Origin: Enterococcus hulanensis
Lineage (GTDB): Bacteria > Bacillota > Bacilli > Lactobacillales > Enterococcaceae
DNA length: 64,000 nucleotides
NCBI RefSeq assembly: GCF_005405485.1
Contig: NZ_BJED01000002.1
Location: 124,001 to 188,000 of the forward strand
Direction of reading: 5' to 3'
The translations under genes were made by a program, and so were the position numbers. Of the stretch, positions 42,835 to 51,838 are shown piece after piece; position 1 is the first letter of the stretch, and every line of letters begins with the position of its first letter. The notes under the pieces were generated by a model, which was not told the DNA's origin, made no database searches, and saw only the letters and a list, made by a program, of their open reading frames with translations.

Positions 42835-42977
42835 GGGTAACGATAAATTTTATTTATATGAGTGATTTGATAGAGAGCGAGAAATTCTTTTGTGATCGTC
42901 CAATTTTTTAATTTCAACCTTCCTTATAGTTTCCTTATATTTGTTTTCCATACTAAAGATAGAACGAGGGGGAATGA

Positions 42978-43703
42978 ATGATGAAAGAAATGATTATTAC
43001 CACTAAAAACTTGACGAAAACCTATTATAAGCAAAAGGCTGTGAATAATTTGTCTTTGGAAATTCCTGAAAATGAAGTGTATGGTCTTTTAGGCGCTAAT
43101 GGTGCTGGGAAATCAACGACATTGAAGATGATCGCAGGACTTATTAAACCTTCAGAAGGAGAGATTATTTATAAAGGTCAGCCTTGGCAGCGCAAAGATT
43201 TAGCTGAGATTGGTGCTTTGATTGAAAGTCCGCCGCTTTATGGAAATTTGACCGCGCAGGAGAATTTGCTCGTGCGGACGACTGTTTTAGGTTTAGCGGA
43301 ATCAAGAATAGAAGAGGTTTTAGCGTTGGTTGGTTTACAGAACACAGGTAAGAAAAAGGCGCGGCAATTTTCAATGGGGATGAAGCAGCGCTTAGGTCTT
43401 GCCTTAGCGCTATTGAATCAGCCTAAATTATTGATTTTGGATGAACCAACGAATGGCTTGGACCCTCTAGGGATTCAGGCTTTGCGAGAATTAATCCGGT
43501 CGTTGCCTGCACAAGGAATATCGGTCATTCTTTCCAGTCATATATTATCGGAGGTAGAAAATACGGTGGACACGATTGGGATCATTGCTAATGGGCAACT
43601 TGGCTATCAAGGGGAGCTGCCGGAAAATAGCGCAGCACTAGAAAAACTCTTTATGGACGTTGCAAGAGAAAAACAGCTAGGGGAGGATGCGCATTATGGG
43701 TAG
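42978..43703 (+). CDS. lantibiotic-immunity-type ABC transporter ATPase (LanF-like)
   Basis: This 241-residue ATPase has Walker A GANGAGKST, signature FSMGMKQRLGLAL and Walker B LLILDEPTNGLDP. The Q-loop position reads GALIESPPLY, with Glu in place of Gln, the E-loop that marks LanF and close relatives. It starts ATGATG behind GAGGGGG. It overlaps or abuts the first permease gene and is followed by a second permease, response regulator and kinase. The set should protect the cell from a lantibiotic or similar peptide by removing it from the membrane. Confidence 0.9.
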   Translation: MMKEMIITTKNLTKTYYKQKAVNNLSLEIPENEVYGLLGANGAGKSTTLKMIAGLIKPSEGEIIYKGQPWQRKDLAEIGALIESPPLYGNLTAQENLLVRTTVLGLAESRIEEVLALVGLQNTGKKKARQFSMGMKQRLGLALALLNQPKLLILDEPTNGLDPLGIQALRELIRSLPAQGISVILSSHILSEVENTVDTIGIIANGQLGYQGELPENSAALEKLFMDVAREKQLGEDAHYG

Positions 43704-44436
43704 AATTATTCGAGCAGAATTGCTGAAGGGCAAGCGCAGTTTTGGAAGAAAAGGCATTGTTCTCTTTCCGCTTTTGGTGAGTTTGATGGCGATTTTTTTG
43801 ATGGGCGGGCAATTCACACAGATCGGGGCTTATAACTGGTGGTATATGCTGTTGCTGCCGATGGTGGTTGGCTTGATTTGTAATAATCTGATTGATTCAG
43901 ATAAGCGGCTATCTTTTTTTAATGTTAATGTTTTACCGATTTCGCCAGTCAAAATTTGGCAGGGGAAGATCTGGACAGGAGTGCTTTATTTAGTCTTCGG
44001 GAATGGGTTGGTTTTTGGGCTCACCACGCTTTCTGGACTAATATTTTCTGCACAATATCCAATTTGGCGAGGGATCGCAGCTGGAATTATCTTAACAGTG
44101 ACTTGGGTATGGCAAATACCTTTGGGCTTGTTTCTGGCTGATCGGTTTCATTCGGTCGTTACCTTTTTAAGTATTATTTTTTTAAATTTCTTCTGCTCAA
44201 GTCAAACAATTGCTGGCGGTGATCTGTGGTATCTGCCATTTGCCATCGCGCCAAGATTGATGGCTCCGATTATTGGCGTCAATCCGAATGGTGTTCCGCT
44301 AGAAGCGGGGAGTCCGTTATATGATACGAATGTTATTGTGCCGGGAGTGATCTTCACGATTATCCTATTTATCGGGAGTTATTATTTAACGACCAAGTGG
44401 TTTAGCAGTGGAGGATATTATCATGAAGCAGCTTAG
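43696..44436 (+). CDS. lantibiotic-immunity-type ABC permease (LanE-like)
   Basis: This 246-residue permease has about six hydrophobic segments, in the MutE/EpiE style (RIIRAELLKGKRSFGRKGIVLFPLLVS at the start). ATG 43696 lies nine bases behind GGGGAGG; the earlier in-frame ATG at 43687 overlaps that site. It overlaps the end of the ATPase gene by 8 bp and the next permease by 14 bp, so translation is coupled. Confidence 0.87.
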   Translation: MGRIIRAELLKGKRSFGRKGIVLFPLLVSLMAIFLMGGQFTQIGAYNWWYMLLLPMVVGLICNNLIDSDKRLSFFNVNVLPISPVKIWQGKIWTGVLYLVFGNGLVFGLTTLSGLIFSAQYPIWRGIAAGIILTVTWVWQIPLGLFLADRFHSVVTFLSIIFLNFFCSSQTIAGGDLWYLPFAIAPRLMAPIIGVNPNGVPLEAGSPLYDTNVIVPGVIFTIILFIGSYYLTTKWFSSGGYYHEAA

Positions 44437-45175
44437 ACGTACTTTGCAGGCCGACATTTTGAAGGGGAGCAGGAGCTCGTTCTTTTTATTGCATTTAATC
44501 ATTCCAGCGCTGGGGATAAGTATTTTTCTAGGCTATCAGCTATTAACGAAGTATCCAGCGAATGGGCTAACGATCAATTTCTTTCAAGTGCTGACATTAA
44601 TCTATCCGATAATTGCGGCATGGCTGACTACGATTATTTCTGATCAAGAAATTGAAGCAGGCAGCGGTTTCTTTCTATTAAATGCCCCGTCAAAACCGAT
44701 TGCTCTGACGGCAAAAATTTTATTGTTGATATTGCCTGGTCTATTTTCCTGCTTATTTGTCGGAGTAGGCTATCATTTGATTCTTTCTCAATTTTTCTCA
44801 GATTATTCGTTGCCCGCTTCGCTGATTTTTTTACTTGTGGGGGTAGTTTGGTGTTGTTCGCTTTTTCAGTATCTTTTTCATTTATGGTTAGGTCTTTGTT
44901 TTGGTCGAAATATCAATTTTTCGATTGCGACAGTCGAGCTTTTACTCTGTGCTTTACTGCTGACAGGGCTTGGTGAGACGATTTGGTTTTTCTTTCCTTG
45001 TTCTTGGGGGATTCGTTTGGTTCCCTTGATAACGCGTTATTTCACAACGAATGGCACCACCGCGTTAATGAGTATTCAGTTTGGAGGAGCGGCGCTGATC
45101 CTTTTATCCTTACTAATGTTCCTCTTTCTTTTTCTTTGGTTTTATCAATGGGAAGGGCGCAAAAATGACGCTTGA
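44423..45175 (+). CDS. lantibiotic-immunity-type ABC permease (LanG-like)
   Basis: This 250-residue second permease has about six membrane segments and resembles MutG/EpiG in size and in its start (QLRRTLQADILKGSRSS). I use ATG 44423, eight bases after GGAGG, rather than the upstream GTG at 44408. Two different permeases with one ATPase is the LanFEG arrangement. The substrate peptide is unknown, and no lantibiotic precursor or modification gene is nearby. Confidence 0.86.
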   Translation: MKQLRRTLQADILKGSRSSFFLLHLIIPALGISIFLGYQLLTKYPANGLTINFFQVLTLIYPIIAAWLTTIISDQEIEAGSGFFLLNAPSKPIALTAKILLLILPGLFSCLFVGVGYHLILSQFFSDYSLPASLIFLLVGVVWCCSLFQYLFHLWLGLCFGRNINFSIATVELLLCALLLTGLGETIWFFFPCSWGIRLVPLITRYFTTNGTTALMSIQFGGAALILLSLLMFLFLFLWFYQWEGRKNDA

Positions 45176-45229
45176 CGAGCTTGTTGTTTAAACGATTAAG
45201 ACGTATGATGGGAAAAGTGAGGTGAGCAG

Positions 45230-45892
45230 ATGGCGACGATTTTCGCAATTGATGATGATGAAAAAATCTTAGCATTTATCAAAACGGCTTTGCTGCGTGA
45301 AGGACATCAGGTAGAAACCTTTACGAGTACAAAAGCAGTAACTGCTGAAAAAGCTAAGTTCGCTGATTTGATTTTATTAGACGTGATGATGCCGGAAGAG
45401 GACGGATTTGAATACTGTCAAAGAATGCGCGATTTAGTTGATTGTCCGATTCTTTTTGTTACGGCTAAAACTGGGGAGAGTGCGTTGATTCATGGCCTGG
45501 GCATTGGCGGCGATGATTATATTCGCAAACCCTTTTCTGTTTCGGAGTTGCGGGCACGGGTTTCGGCCCATTTGCGGCGAGAGTCGCGAGGACATACGCA
45601 TGTTTTGCGAATCGGAAATTTTTCCTTGGATCTGGCAGGAAAGAAACTATTTCATGATTCAGGCGAAATTTCATTAACAAAGTCTGAATATCTTATTTGT
45701 GCGCATTTATTGGAAGCGGCAGGTCAAGTATTTTCCAAGGCGCAATTATATGAGGCAGTTTTCGGCTATGCCGGGAATTCAGATGACAGTGTGATCGTTG
45801 AACATATCAAAAATATTCGGGCAAAATTAAAAGATTATCAGGAAGATCCGATCGAGACGGTCTGGGGGATTGGTTATCGATGGCGAAAATAA
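45230..45892 (+). CDS. OmpR-family response regulator of the LanFEG-like module
   Basis: This 220-residue regulator has a receiver domain (DDD near residue 8-10, phosphorylated aspartate D51 in LILLDVMMPEEDG, lysine in IRKPFSV) and a C-terminal winged helix ending IETVWGIGYRW. It follows the LanG-like gene by 54 bp and overlaps the kinase gene by 13 bp. It probably activates the ABC genes, as in CprRK- or NisRK-like systems. The ribosome site is GTGAGGTGAG. Confidence 0.92.
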   Translation: MATIFAIDDDEKILAFIKTALLREGHQVETFTSTKAVTAEKAKFADLILLDVMMPEEDGFEYCQRMRDLVDCPILFVTAKTGESALIHGLGIGGDDYIRKPFSVSELRARVSAHLRRESRGHTHVLRIGNFSLDLAGKKLFHDSGEISLTKSEYLICAHLLEAAGQVFSKAQLYEAVFGYAGNSDDSVIVEHIKNIRAKLKDYQEDPIETVWGIGYRWRK

Positions 45893-47235
45893 AAACAATT
45901 GGTTTAACAAGGTATGTGACCCATATTTTATTGTTGGCTTTTTCGGGAGTTCTAGCCATTCTATTATTGATGCTGCTAGTATTTCAACTTTTGATCTCTA
46001 CAGAAAAAATTGCTCCGGCAAATGCGGGAGAAACAGAGGCGCGAAACGAAATGGCGCAGCTTAAAGAGCGTCCGTCATTTCCAGATAAGCTGAAACCTAA
46101 TTTTTATGACTATATCTATTTTACCAAAAATGGCGATGTGAAAAACACTTCATTGTCAGAAGAATCACTGGAGGATGCAGTCAAGCGCTATAAAAATAAA
46201 AATGAGTCCTATTCGACAGGATCTTTTCTCTCTTTTTCAGATGGAAGCTATGCATTATTTTTATGGCAATACAAAGCACAGTTTACCAATGCACGATTGA
46301 GAGCTATTTTTCCAAATTTTGAAGTTCTTTTTATTATTGGAACAGCATTTGTGCTAATACTCTTTTTTGTACTATATGTCAGAAGAGCTAGCAAACAAAT
46401 AAAAGCCAAATTGATTTTGGTTGAACAGGCCAGCCAGCAGATCACACAAAAGAATCTTGATACAGCAATCAATGCCGCCACAGGCATCATAGAATTTGAT
46501 CATGTCCTGCAATCAATGGAAGAAATGAGAGGGGCATTGAAGGAATCGTTAGTCCAGCAATGGGAAACCCAGCAGCAGCGTAAAAAAGAGATCGCTGCCC
46601 TAACTCATGATATCAATACACCTTTGACGGTAATTAATGGAAACGCAGAGCTTTTACTTGAAGAGGAGTTAGATGCTGAGCAGAGACAACTAATTCAGCA
46701 TATTCATGATTCAGGAATGAAGACGAAAGAATACCTACATCTGCTGCAGCAAATTTCGAATTTCGATGTTGTTCAAGAGGAGAAGGTACCGGTTGCTATC
46801 GAAGCTATCATGGATGATTTGAGTAAGATACTGCTTTCTTTAGCAAAACAAAAAGGGATCGAGTTAGATATTCAACACAAGCACGATCTAACTACAATTA
46901 TGGCTGCTCCAGTCCTGCTGACACGAGCGCTAGTAAATATTGGGAATAACGCAATTTCTTACACGGCATCAGGAAGTGTAAAAATTACTATTGAAAAGCA
47001 AAAACAAAAGTTAGCGTTCATTTTTGAAGACACTGGTCCTGGATTTTCACCGGAGGCGTTGAAGCATGCTAAGGAAATGTTTTGGCAACAGGATCAGAGT
47101 CGAACAATCAATAATAATTATGGTATTGGCCTATCAATAGTGGAGCAGGTAGCCAATTATCATGAGGGACAATTAAAGTTAGAGAATACAGCGGTTGGCG
47201 GTAAGGTAACGTTAACTCTTACAATTAATGACTAA
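45880..47235 (+). CDS. sensor histidine kinase of the LanFEG-like module
   Basis: This 451-residue kinase has transmembrane helices at about 13-38 and 148-168 enclosing a roughly 110-residue extracellular domain. A HisKA domain (phospho-histidine in LTHDINTPLT, H243) and a HATPase domain (N box NIGNNAISYT, G box GPGFSPEA, NNNYGIGLSIVEQ) follow. The extracellular size resembles lantibiotic-sensing NisK/CprK-type kinases. Overlap with the regulator gene gives coupled translation. The inducing peptide is unknown. Confidence 0.9.
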   Translation: MAKIKTIGLTRYVTHILLLAFSGVLAILLLMLLVFQLLISTEKIAPANAGETEARNEMAQLKERPSFPDKLKPNFYDYIYFTKNGDVKNTSLSEESLEDAVKRYKNKNESYSTGSFLSFSDGSYALFLWQYKAQFTNARLRAIFPNFEVLFIIGTAFVLILFFVLYVRRASKQIKAKLILVEQASQQITQKNLDTAINAATGIIEFDHVLQSMEEMRGALKESLVQQWETQQQRKKEIAALTHDINTPLTVINGNAELLLEEELDAEQRQLIQHIHDSGMKTKEYLHLLQQISNFDVVQEEKVPVAIEAIMDDLSKILLSLAKQKGIELDIQHKHDLTTIMAAPVLLTRALVNIGNNAISYTASGSVKITIEKQKQKLAFIFEDTGPGFSPEALKHAKEMFWQQDQSRTINNNYGIGLSIVEQVANYHEGQLKLENTAVGGKVTLTLTIND

Positions 47236-47237
47236 AC

Positions 47238-47270
47238 AAAAAAGCCTATTTCAAGAAAATAGGCTTTTTT
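47238..47270. terminator. bidirectional terminator
   Basis: AAAAAAGCCTATTT (47238-47251) pairs with AAATAGGCTTTTTT (47257-47270). It serves the kinase gene and the convergent GntR gene. Confidence 0.85.
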
Positions 47271-47277
47271 GGCGTAT

Positions 47278-48000
47278 TTAATTACCTTTCATATCAAGAA
47301 AAGAATAGTCTCGAACATCAAAGCGGTTGCGGCTGCGAGAATATTCAATCGGATCGCCATTTTGCTGATAAGCGATTTGGCGAATCTCCAAAACTGGATC
47401 ATCAACGGCACAGTCAAGATATTTTTGATCATATTCAGAACTTTTATCCGCGCGAATTGTTCGGTAAGCGCCAGTGATCTTAATACCCAATTCTTTTTTT
47501 ATATACTGGTAAATCGAGGATTCAATAATCTCTTTTTTCAGGTTTGGCACAGCCTGAATCGGCATATATGTATGCTCTAGGATAAAAGGCTGATCATCTA
47601 AAATTCGCAAACGAATGATTTTATAGACAGGCTTCTCTTCCGAAATGTGCAGCTTTTCTTGAATAGAAGCATCTGGAAACTCAACGTTGAACTCGATGAC
47701 CTGACTTTCTAGTTTTCGATTGGCTTTTTCCATTTCTGCACTTAGACCTTCGTAGTAGGATAGAAAAGAAGTATCCTTCGTTAAAAAAGGATGGTGCAAA
47801 ACAGTCGTTCCAACGCCTTTTTTCGAAGCCAGCAGTCCTTCTAAGGTCAAGATTTCTAATGCTTTTTGGATAGTCATACGGCTAACTGAAAATTCTTTGA
47901 CTAATTCGATTTGCTTCGGAAGCAGAGAGCCCGCTGGATAAGTCTCGCTTTTGATCCGATTTCGTAGCGTATTTGCGATTTCTTCGTATTTTGGCAACAT
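47278..48000 (-). CDS. GntR-family regulator with UTRA domain
   Basis: This 240-residue repressor has an N-terminal winged helix (MLPKYEEIANTLRNRI...LPKQIELVKEFSVSRMTIQKALEILTLEGLLASKKGVGT) and a C-terminal UTRA effector domain that usually binds a phosphosugar. I use ATG 48000, six bases behind GAGG; the ATG at 48003 and GTG at 48006 overlap the ribosome site. It is encoded downstream of a PTS IIC gene on the same strand, whose partner 6-phospho-beta-glucosidase diverges. A 13-bp motif shared by its own promoter and that of the IIC gene is the probable operator. Confidence 0.9.
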   Translation of the reverse strand: MLPKYEEIANTLRNRIKSETYPAGSLLPKQIELVKEFSVSRMTIQKALEILTLEGLLASKKGVGTTVLHHPFLTKDTSFLSYYEGLSAEMEKANRKLESQVIEFNVEFPDASIQEKLHISEEKPVYKIIRLRILDDQPFILEHTYMPIQAVPNLKKEIIESSIYQYIKKELGIKITGAYRTIRADKSSEYDQKYLDCAVDDPVLEIRQIAYQQNGDPIEYSRSRNRFDVRDYSFLDMKGN

Positions 48001-48015
48001 CATCACCTCAATATG

Positions 48016-48044
48016 ATTATAGCTAAGTTTAAATGTCTATACAA
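48016..48044 (-). promoter_or_regulatory. promoter and operator of the GntR gene
   Basis: On the minus strand TTGTAT (48039-48044) and TATAAT (48016-48021) are 17 bp apart. GTTTAAATGTCTA (48027-48039, plus-strand reading) lies in the spacer and matches the site at 49429 in 12 of 13 bases. Confidence 0.65.
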
Positions 48045-48055
48045 TGAATAAAAAA

Positions 48056-48088
48056 AGTTAAGACAAACTTTTTGGATTTGTCTTAACT
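48056..48088 (-). terminator. terminator of the PTS IIC gene
   Basis: AGTTAAGACAAA (48056-48067) pairs with TTTGTCTTAACT (48077-48088). On the minus strand TTTTTTTATT follows. Confidence 0.82.
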
Positions 48089-48096
48089 ATTCAGGT

Positions 48097-49371
48097 TTAT
48101 TGTTCGATGTCATAACTTGGTTGGCGATCAAGTATTCGTAAGAATGGATACCAAATAAAGCCGACGATAATGAAATCGAGTATCTGTAACGCTCCGCCCA
48201 ACCAAGAATTCGTTGCTAAAATACCACTAGCCACGATCGGCACGGTCCATGGAACGGAGACACCAGTTGGAGGAGGCACAATACCGGCAGCCATGACTAA
48301 ATAATTAATTGTCGTAACAACTAAAGGCGCCAATACCCATGGAATCAAAATAGTCGCATTCAATACGATCGGTAATCCGAAAATAGCTGGTTCATTCACA
48401 TTAAAAATTCCAGGAGCCAAAGCCAAACGACCAACATCGCGGTATTGTTTCTTCTTCAGGACAAATGCCATCAGGATCACAACGGCTAGAGTCATACCAG
48501 AACCGCCCAAGCCAACAGTGAAGGTCTCCATAAATGGTTTGGAAATAATGTGGGGCAATGGATTGCCAGCCTTATAAGCTTCCAAGTTGTCCAGCATCAA
48601 GGTATTCCAAATCGGGTCCATTACAGAATTGACAATGATCTGTCCGTGAAGACCAAAGAACCATAAAAATTGGACTAAGAAAAGAGCTAATAAAGTAGCA
48701 GGTAAACTGCTGCCAAGACCAGTCAAAGGTTTTTGAATGACCTCATAGATGACATCGTGGAGATTCGCATGGAAGACACCGGTCATAATTGCATTTACGA
48801 TTAAGAAAACAGTCAATGTCAGGACTGCCGGAATCAAGGCCGCAAAAGATTTTGTGACTGCCGGCGGAACACCGTCGGGCATTTTGATCTGCCAGCCTCG
48901 CTTAGTCACACGGCAATAAATTTCTGCTGCAAGAAATGCAGCGATCATTCCAATAAACATTCCTTTTGCACCAAGTCGATCTAATGATAAGATACCGCTG
49001 ATTTTTTCTCCGTTTTCCAGCGTCATTGCAAAAGGCGTTAGGATCAAGAAACTCGCAAAGGAGACCGCACCGCCAAAAATACCTTCTACTTCATAAGATT
49101 CTGATAAATAATAGCCGATCCCGAATGTAACGAAGACAGACATGATGCTCATCGTAGCATTTTGTCCGTTACCAAAAAGGTCACCTAAGATCCCTTTGGT
49201 GGCATCATTGAAAAAAGGTAAATTATTAATCACGACAACGATTGATCCAAACATCGTAAGTGGAAATGACAACATAAAGGCATCTCTAAGTACAGTCAAG
49301 TAGCGATTTTGCCCTAACTTATTTGCTAGCGGCATGATTTTCTCCGCCAGTTTATCCATAAACCCATTCAT
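48097..49371 (-). CDS. PTS cellobiose/oligo-beta-glucoside IIC component
   Basis: This 424-residue lactose/cellobiose-family IIC has about ten hydrophobic segments, with blocks LPDGVPPAVTKSFAALIPA-like and ILFVPGIFNVNEPAIFGLPIV-like (here PGIFNVNEPAIFGLP) that bind sugar. I start at ATG 49371 behind GAGGTG; the longer frame to 49446 would include the promoter. No IIA or IIB gene is nearby, so it must use partners encoded elsewhere. It is divergent from a 6-phospho-beta-glucosidase gene. Confidence 0.9.
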   Translation of the reverse strand: MNGFMDKLAEKIMPLANKLGQNRYLTVLRDAFMLSFPLTMFGSIVVVINNLPFFNDATKGILGDLFGNGQNATMSIMSVFVTFGIGYYLSESYEVEGIFGGAVSFASFLILTPFAMTLENGEKISGILSLDRLGAKGMFIGMIAAFLAAEIYCRVTKRGWQIKMPDGVPPAVTKSFAALIPAVLTLTVFLIVNAIMTGVFHANLHDVIYEVIQKPLTGLGSSLPATLLALFLVQFLWFFGLHGQIIVNSVMDPIWNTLMLDNLEAYKAGNPLPHIISKPFMETFTVGLGGSGMTLAVVILMAFVLKKKQYRDVGRLALAPGIFNVNEPAIFGLPIVLNATILIPWVLAPLVVTTINYLVMAAGIVPPPTGVSVPWTVPIVASGILATNSWLGGALQILDFIIVGFIWYPFLRILDRQPSYDIEQ

Positions 49372-49393
49372 TTTCTTCACCTCTAGATTTTTT

Positions 49394-49407
49394 TGTAATC
49401 GATTACA
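49394..49407. promoter_or_regulatory. perfect-palindrome cre site
   Basis: TGTAATCGATTACA is a 14-bp perfect palindrome that fits the cre consensus TGWNANCGNTNWCA at every position. It lies just downstream of the IIC promoter, suggesting CcpA roadblock repression. Confidence 0.7.
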
Positions 49408-49412
49408 GCTAT

Positions 49413-49441
49413 AATTTAGCACGATTCTGTTTACATGTCTA
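49413..49441 (-). promoter_or_regulatory. PTS IIC promoter with GntR operator
   Basis: On the minus strand TAGACA (49436-49441) and TAAATT (49413-49418) are 17 bp apart. The -35 lies in GTTTACATGTCTA (49429-49441), the motif shared with the GntR promoter. Confidence 0.6.
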
Positions 49442-49460
49442 GTCATAGTTTAAAATATGA

Positions 49461-49489
49461 TTGATTTTTATTTCTAATTTGTTTATGAT
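49461..49489 (+). promoter_or_regulatory. promoter of the 6-phospho-beta-glucosidase gene
   Basis: TTGATT (49461-49466) and TATGAT (49484-49489) are 17 bp apart, facing right. The operator motif at 49429-49441 is 20 bp upstream. Confidence 0.6.
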
Positions 49490-49558
49490 AGTCGTAGAAG
49501 ATAGGTGGTCAGTTTTTTGAAAGGCAAAAGTTTGAAAACGAATTAGGAGGAAAATGAG

Positions 49559-50953
49559 ATGAAGTATACATTTCCAAAGGATTTTTGGTGGGGTTCTTCA
49601 GCTAGCGGTCCACAGACCGAGGGCAGATTTACCGGCGATGGCAAAGGTGAGAATATTTGGGATTATTGGTATGAATTAGAACCGGAAAAATTTTTTGATC
49701 AAGTAGGTCCGGATAAAACTTCTCGGGTGTATGAAAAATATCAAGAAGATGTTCAGTTGATGAAGCAGATCGGTCATAATTCATTTCGCACGTCGATCCA
49801 ATGGAGTCGCTTGATTCCTAATGGAACAGGGACAGTTAATCAAGCAGCGGTTGATTTTTACAATCATTACATTGATGAGCTGCTCGCAAATGGCATCGAA
49901 CCATTTTTTAACCTCTATCATTTCGATATGCCTTTAGCGTTGCAGGAAAAAGGCGGCTGGACCAATCGTGAAACTGTGGATGCTTACGTTACCTATGCTA
50001 AAACCTGTTTTGAGTTGTTTGGCGATCGAGTAAAAAAATGGTTCACTCATAACGAACCGATCGTGCCCGTAGAAGGCGGGTATCTCTATCAATTCCATTA
50101 TCCGAATCATGTCATTATGGAAGAAGCCGTAGCGGTGGGGTATCACGAAAATTTAGCCAGCGCAAAAGCAATACAAAGCTATCATGAGATGGATTTGGAT
50201 GGAGAGATCGGGATCATTTTAAATTTAACGCCAAGCTATCCGCGAGATGAAAATAATCCTGAAGATGTCAAAGCTGCTCAGATGGCGGATGCCTTCTTTA
50301 ATCGTTCCTTTTTAGATCCGGCGGTGAAGGGGGAATTTCCTGAAGAGTTGATGACAGTGATAAAAGAGCTGGATATTGTTCCTGAGATTCAGGAGGGCGA
50401 TCTGGCAATAATTAAAAATAATACGGTTGATCTATTGGGGATCAATTATTATCAGCCACGCCGGATCAAAGCCAAAGAGACACCGATCGATCCAAGTCAT
50501 GGACCAATGCCGGATGATTATTTCGATTATTATGATATGCCTGATAAAAAGATCAATCCTTATCGAGGATGGGAAATCTATGAAAAAGGGATTTACGATA
50601 TCTTGACGAATGTGCGGGAAGATTATGGCAACATCCGCTGCTTTATCTCAGAAAATGGGATGGGCGTCGAAGGTGAGGAGCGCTATATCAATGAAGATGG
50701 ACAAATCGATGATGATTATCGCATTGAGTTTGTCACCGAGCATTTGAAATATGTGCATCAAGCGATTCAGGAAGGAACGAATTGTTTAGGTTATCATATG
50801 TGGACCTGTATGGATAATTGGTCATGGACCAATGCTTATAAAAATCGTTATGGGTTTATTTCGGTGGATATCAAAAATGAAGGCAAGCGGACGATTAAAA
50901 AATCCGGACACTGGTTTAAAACAGTAGCTGAGAACAACGGCTTTATTGATTAA
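49559..50953 (+). CDS. 6-phospho-beta-glucosidase, glycoside hydrolase family 1 (BglA-like, different subgroup)
   Basis: This 464-residue GH1 enzyme has the N terminus DFWWGSSASGPQTEG and the acid/base glutamate in THNEPIV. The nucleophile lies in FISENGMG. It differs clearly from the three paralogs near the left edge (for instance THNEP in place of TFNEI). It diverges from the PTS IIC and GntR genes and is probably induced with them. It would cleave phosphorylated cellobiose or a related glucoside. AGGAGGAAAATGAG is a strong ribosome site. Confidence 0.92.
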   Translation: MKYTFPKDFWWGSSASGPQTEGRFTGDGKGENIWDYWYELEPEKFFDQVGPDKTSRVYEKYQEDVQLMKQIGHNSFRTSIQWSRLIPNGTGTVNQAAVDFYNHYIDELLANGIEPFFNLYHFDMPLALQEKGGWTNRETVDAYVTYAKTCFELFGDRVKKWFTHNEPIVPVEGGYLYQFHYPNHVIMEEAVAVGYHENLASAKAIQSYHEMDLDGEIGIILNLTPSYPRDENNPEDVKAAQMADAFFNRSFLDPAVKGEFPEELMTVIKELDIVPEIQEGDLAIIKNNTVDLLGINYYQPRRIKAKETPIDPSHGPMPDDYFDYYDMPDKKINPYRGWEIYEKGIYDILTNVREDYGNIRCFISENGMGVEGEERYINEDGQIDDDYRIEFVTEHLKYVHQAIQEGTNCLGYHMWTCMDNWSWTNAYKNRYGFISVDIKNEGKRTIKKSGHWFKTVAENNGFID

Positions 50954-50954
50954 G

Positions 50955-50999
50955 AAAAAACGACGAAAACACGATAGATGTGTTTTCGTCGTTTTTTTT
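50955..50999. terminator. terminator of the GH1 gene
   Basis: AAAAAACGACGAAAACAC (50955-50972) pairs with GTGTTTTCGTCGTTTTTT (50980-50997). Flanking runs let it serve the convergent CPBP gene too. Confidence 0.88.
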
Positions 51000-51002
51000 G
51001 CG

Positions 51003-51674
51003 TCAAATAAAAATAATCAGTGAATTCCCCAAATTATAAAGGAGATGTAGGCAGACGGCTCCCCACAAGCAGTTGGATTTTTTATAAGTTAAAGAACAAG
51101 TAACATGCAAAGATAGCAGCAACAAAATATGTGGGAATGACAGTGCGTTAAGCTGCTGGCCGCTCATCCATTTGAGGGGATAGTGAATGAGGACAAATAA
51201 AATAGCAGTAATGATTGAACATAGATGCCTATTTTGGACTAACCCTTGTAGGCGTGTTTCGATATAGCCGCGATAAATCATTTCCTCAGCTAGAGCACTA
51301 TTAAAAAATAAGAGCACCATCGGCAAATTTATCGATCCTAGCATGACTTTGCTGACATCATTGAACAGATAAGAAATACTGGCGTAGAAGATTAATTGTA
51401 CACCGAGAAAAAGAAAACCCCAAAGCATGCTCTGTTTAAGATTTTTGAGGTGGATACCGATACTTTCTGCTTTCTCTTTAAAAACGCCTAAGAAAATGAT
51501 TAAAGCAGCGATATCTAAAATAGGAAAAAGGTAATTGGAACTTCTAACGAGGGATAAGGGAAGATCACTCATGACAAAGAGACCTTGAGAAAAGGCTAAG
51601 AAAAAAACAATCAAGAAAAGAAATAGGGCGCTAACTGCCTGTTTTTTAGTATATGTTTCAGGTTGAGCGATCAT
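51003..51674 (-). CDS. CPBP-family intramembrane metalloprotease
   Basis: This 223-residue membrane protein has about seven hydrophobic segments. The CPBP (Abi) motifs are the EExxxR of AEEMIYRG, the FxxxH of FVLIHYPLKW and a final HLLYNLG. These motifs form the zinc-site proteases related to Rce1; some act in bacteriocin self-protection. It stands alone between two PTS clusters. An extended -10 (TGCTATACT on the minus strand) lies about 35 bp before the gene. Substrate is unknown. Confidence 0.85.
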   Translation of the reverse strand: MIAQPETYTKKQAVSALFLFLIVFFLAFSQGLFVMSDLPLSLVRSSNYLFPILDIAALIIFLGVFKEKAESIGIHLKNLKQSMLWGFLFLGVQLIFYASISYLFNDVSKVMLGSINLPMVLLFFNSALAEEMIYRGYIETRLQGLVQNRHLCSIITAILFVLIHYPLKWMSGQQLNALSFPHILLLLSLHVTCSLTYKKSNCLWGAVCLHLLYNLGNSLIIFI

Positions 51675-51838
51675 CGTAACCCTCCATAATTTTACTTTAA
51701 GTATAGCAGATCAATTATATCTTAAAAGAAAAAATCGAGGGGGAAATTGGTCGGAAGTGTGTTTTTTATTTGAGCGAACAATTATATAGAAACGTTTAAT
51801 TAATAGAAATTTGCAAATGTTCTTTTATAAGAAAGCCG
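51675..51838. other. divergent intergenic region, CPBP/PTS IIC
   Basis: This holds the CPBP promoter on the minus strand and AT-rich sequence with a GAAACGTTTA cre-like core near 51791. No gene or terminator is visible. Confidence 0.4.

Noticed and set aside
42766-42977. A lantibiotic precursor gene before the LanFEG-like genes
   Set aside because: No short frame with a ribosome site and a Ser/Thr/Cys-rich C terminus is present in either direction.
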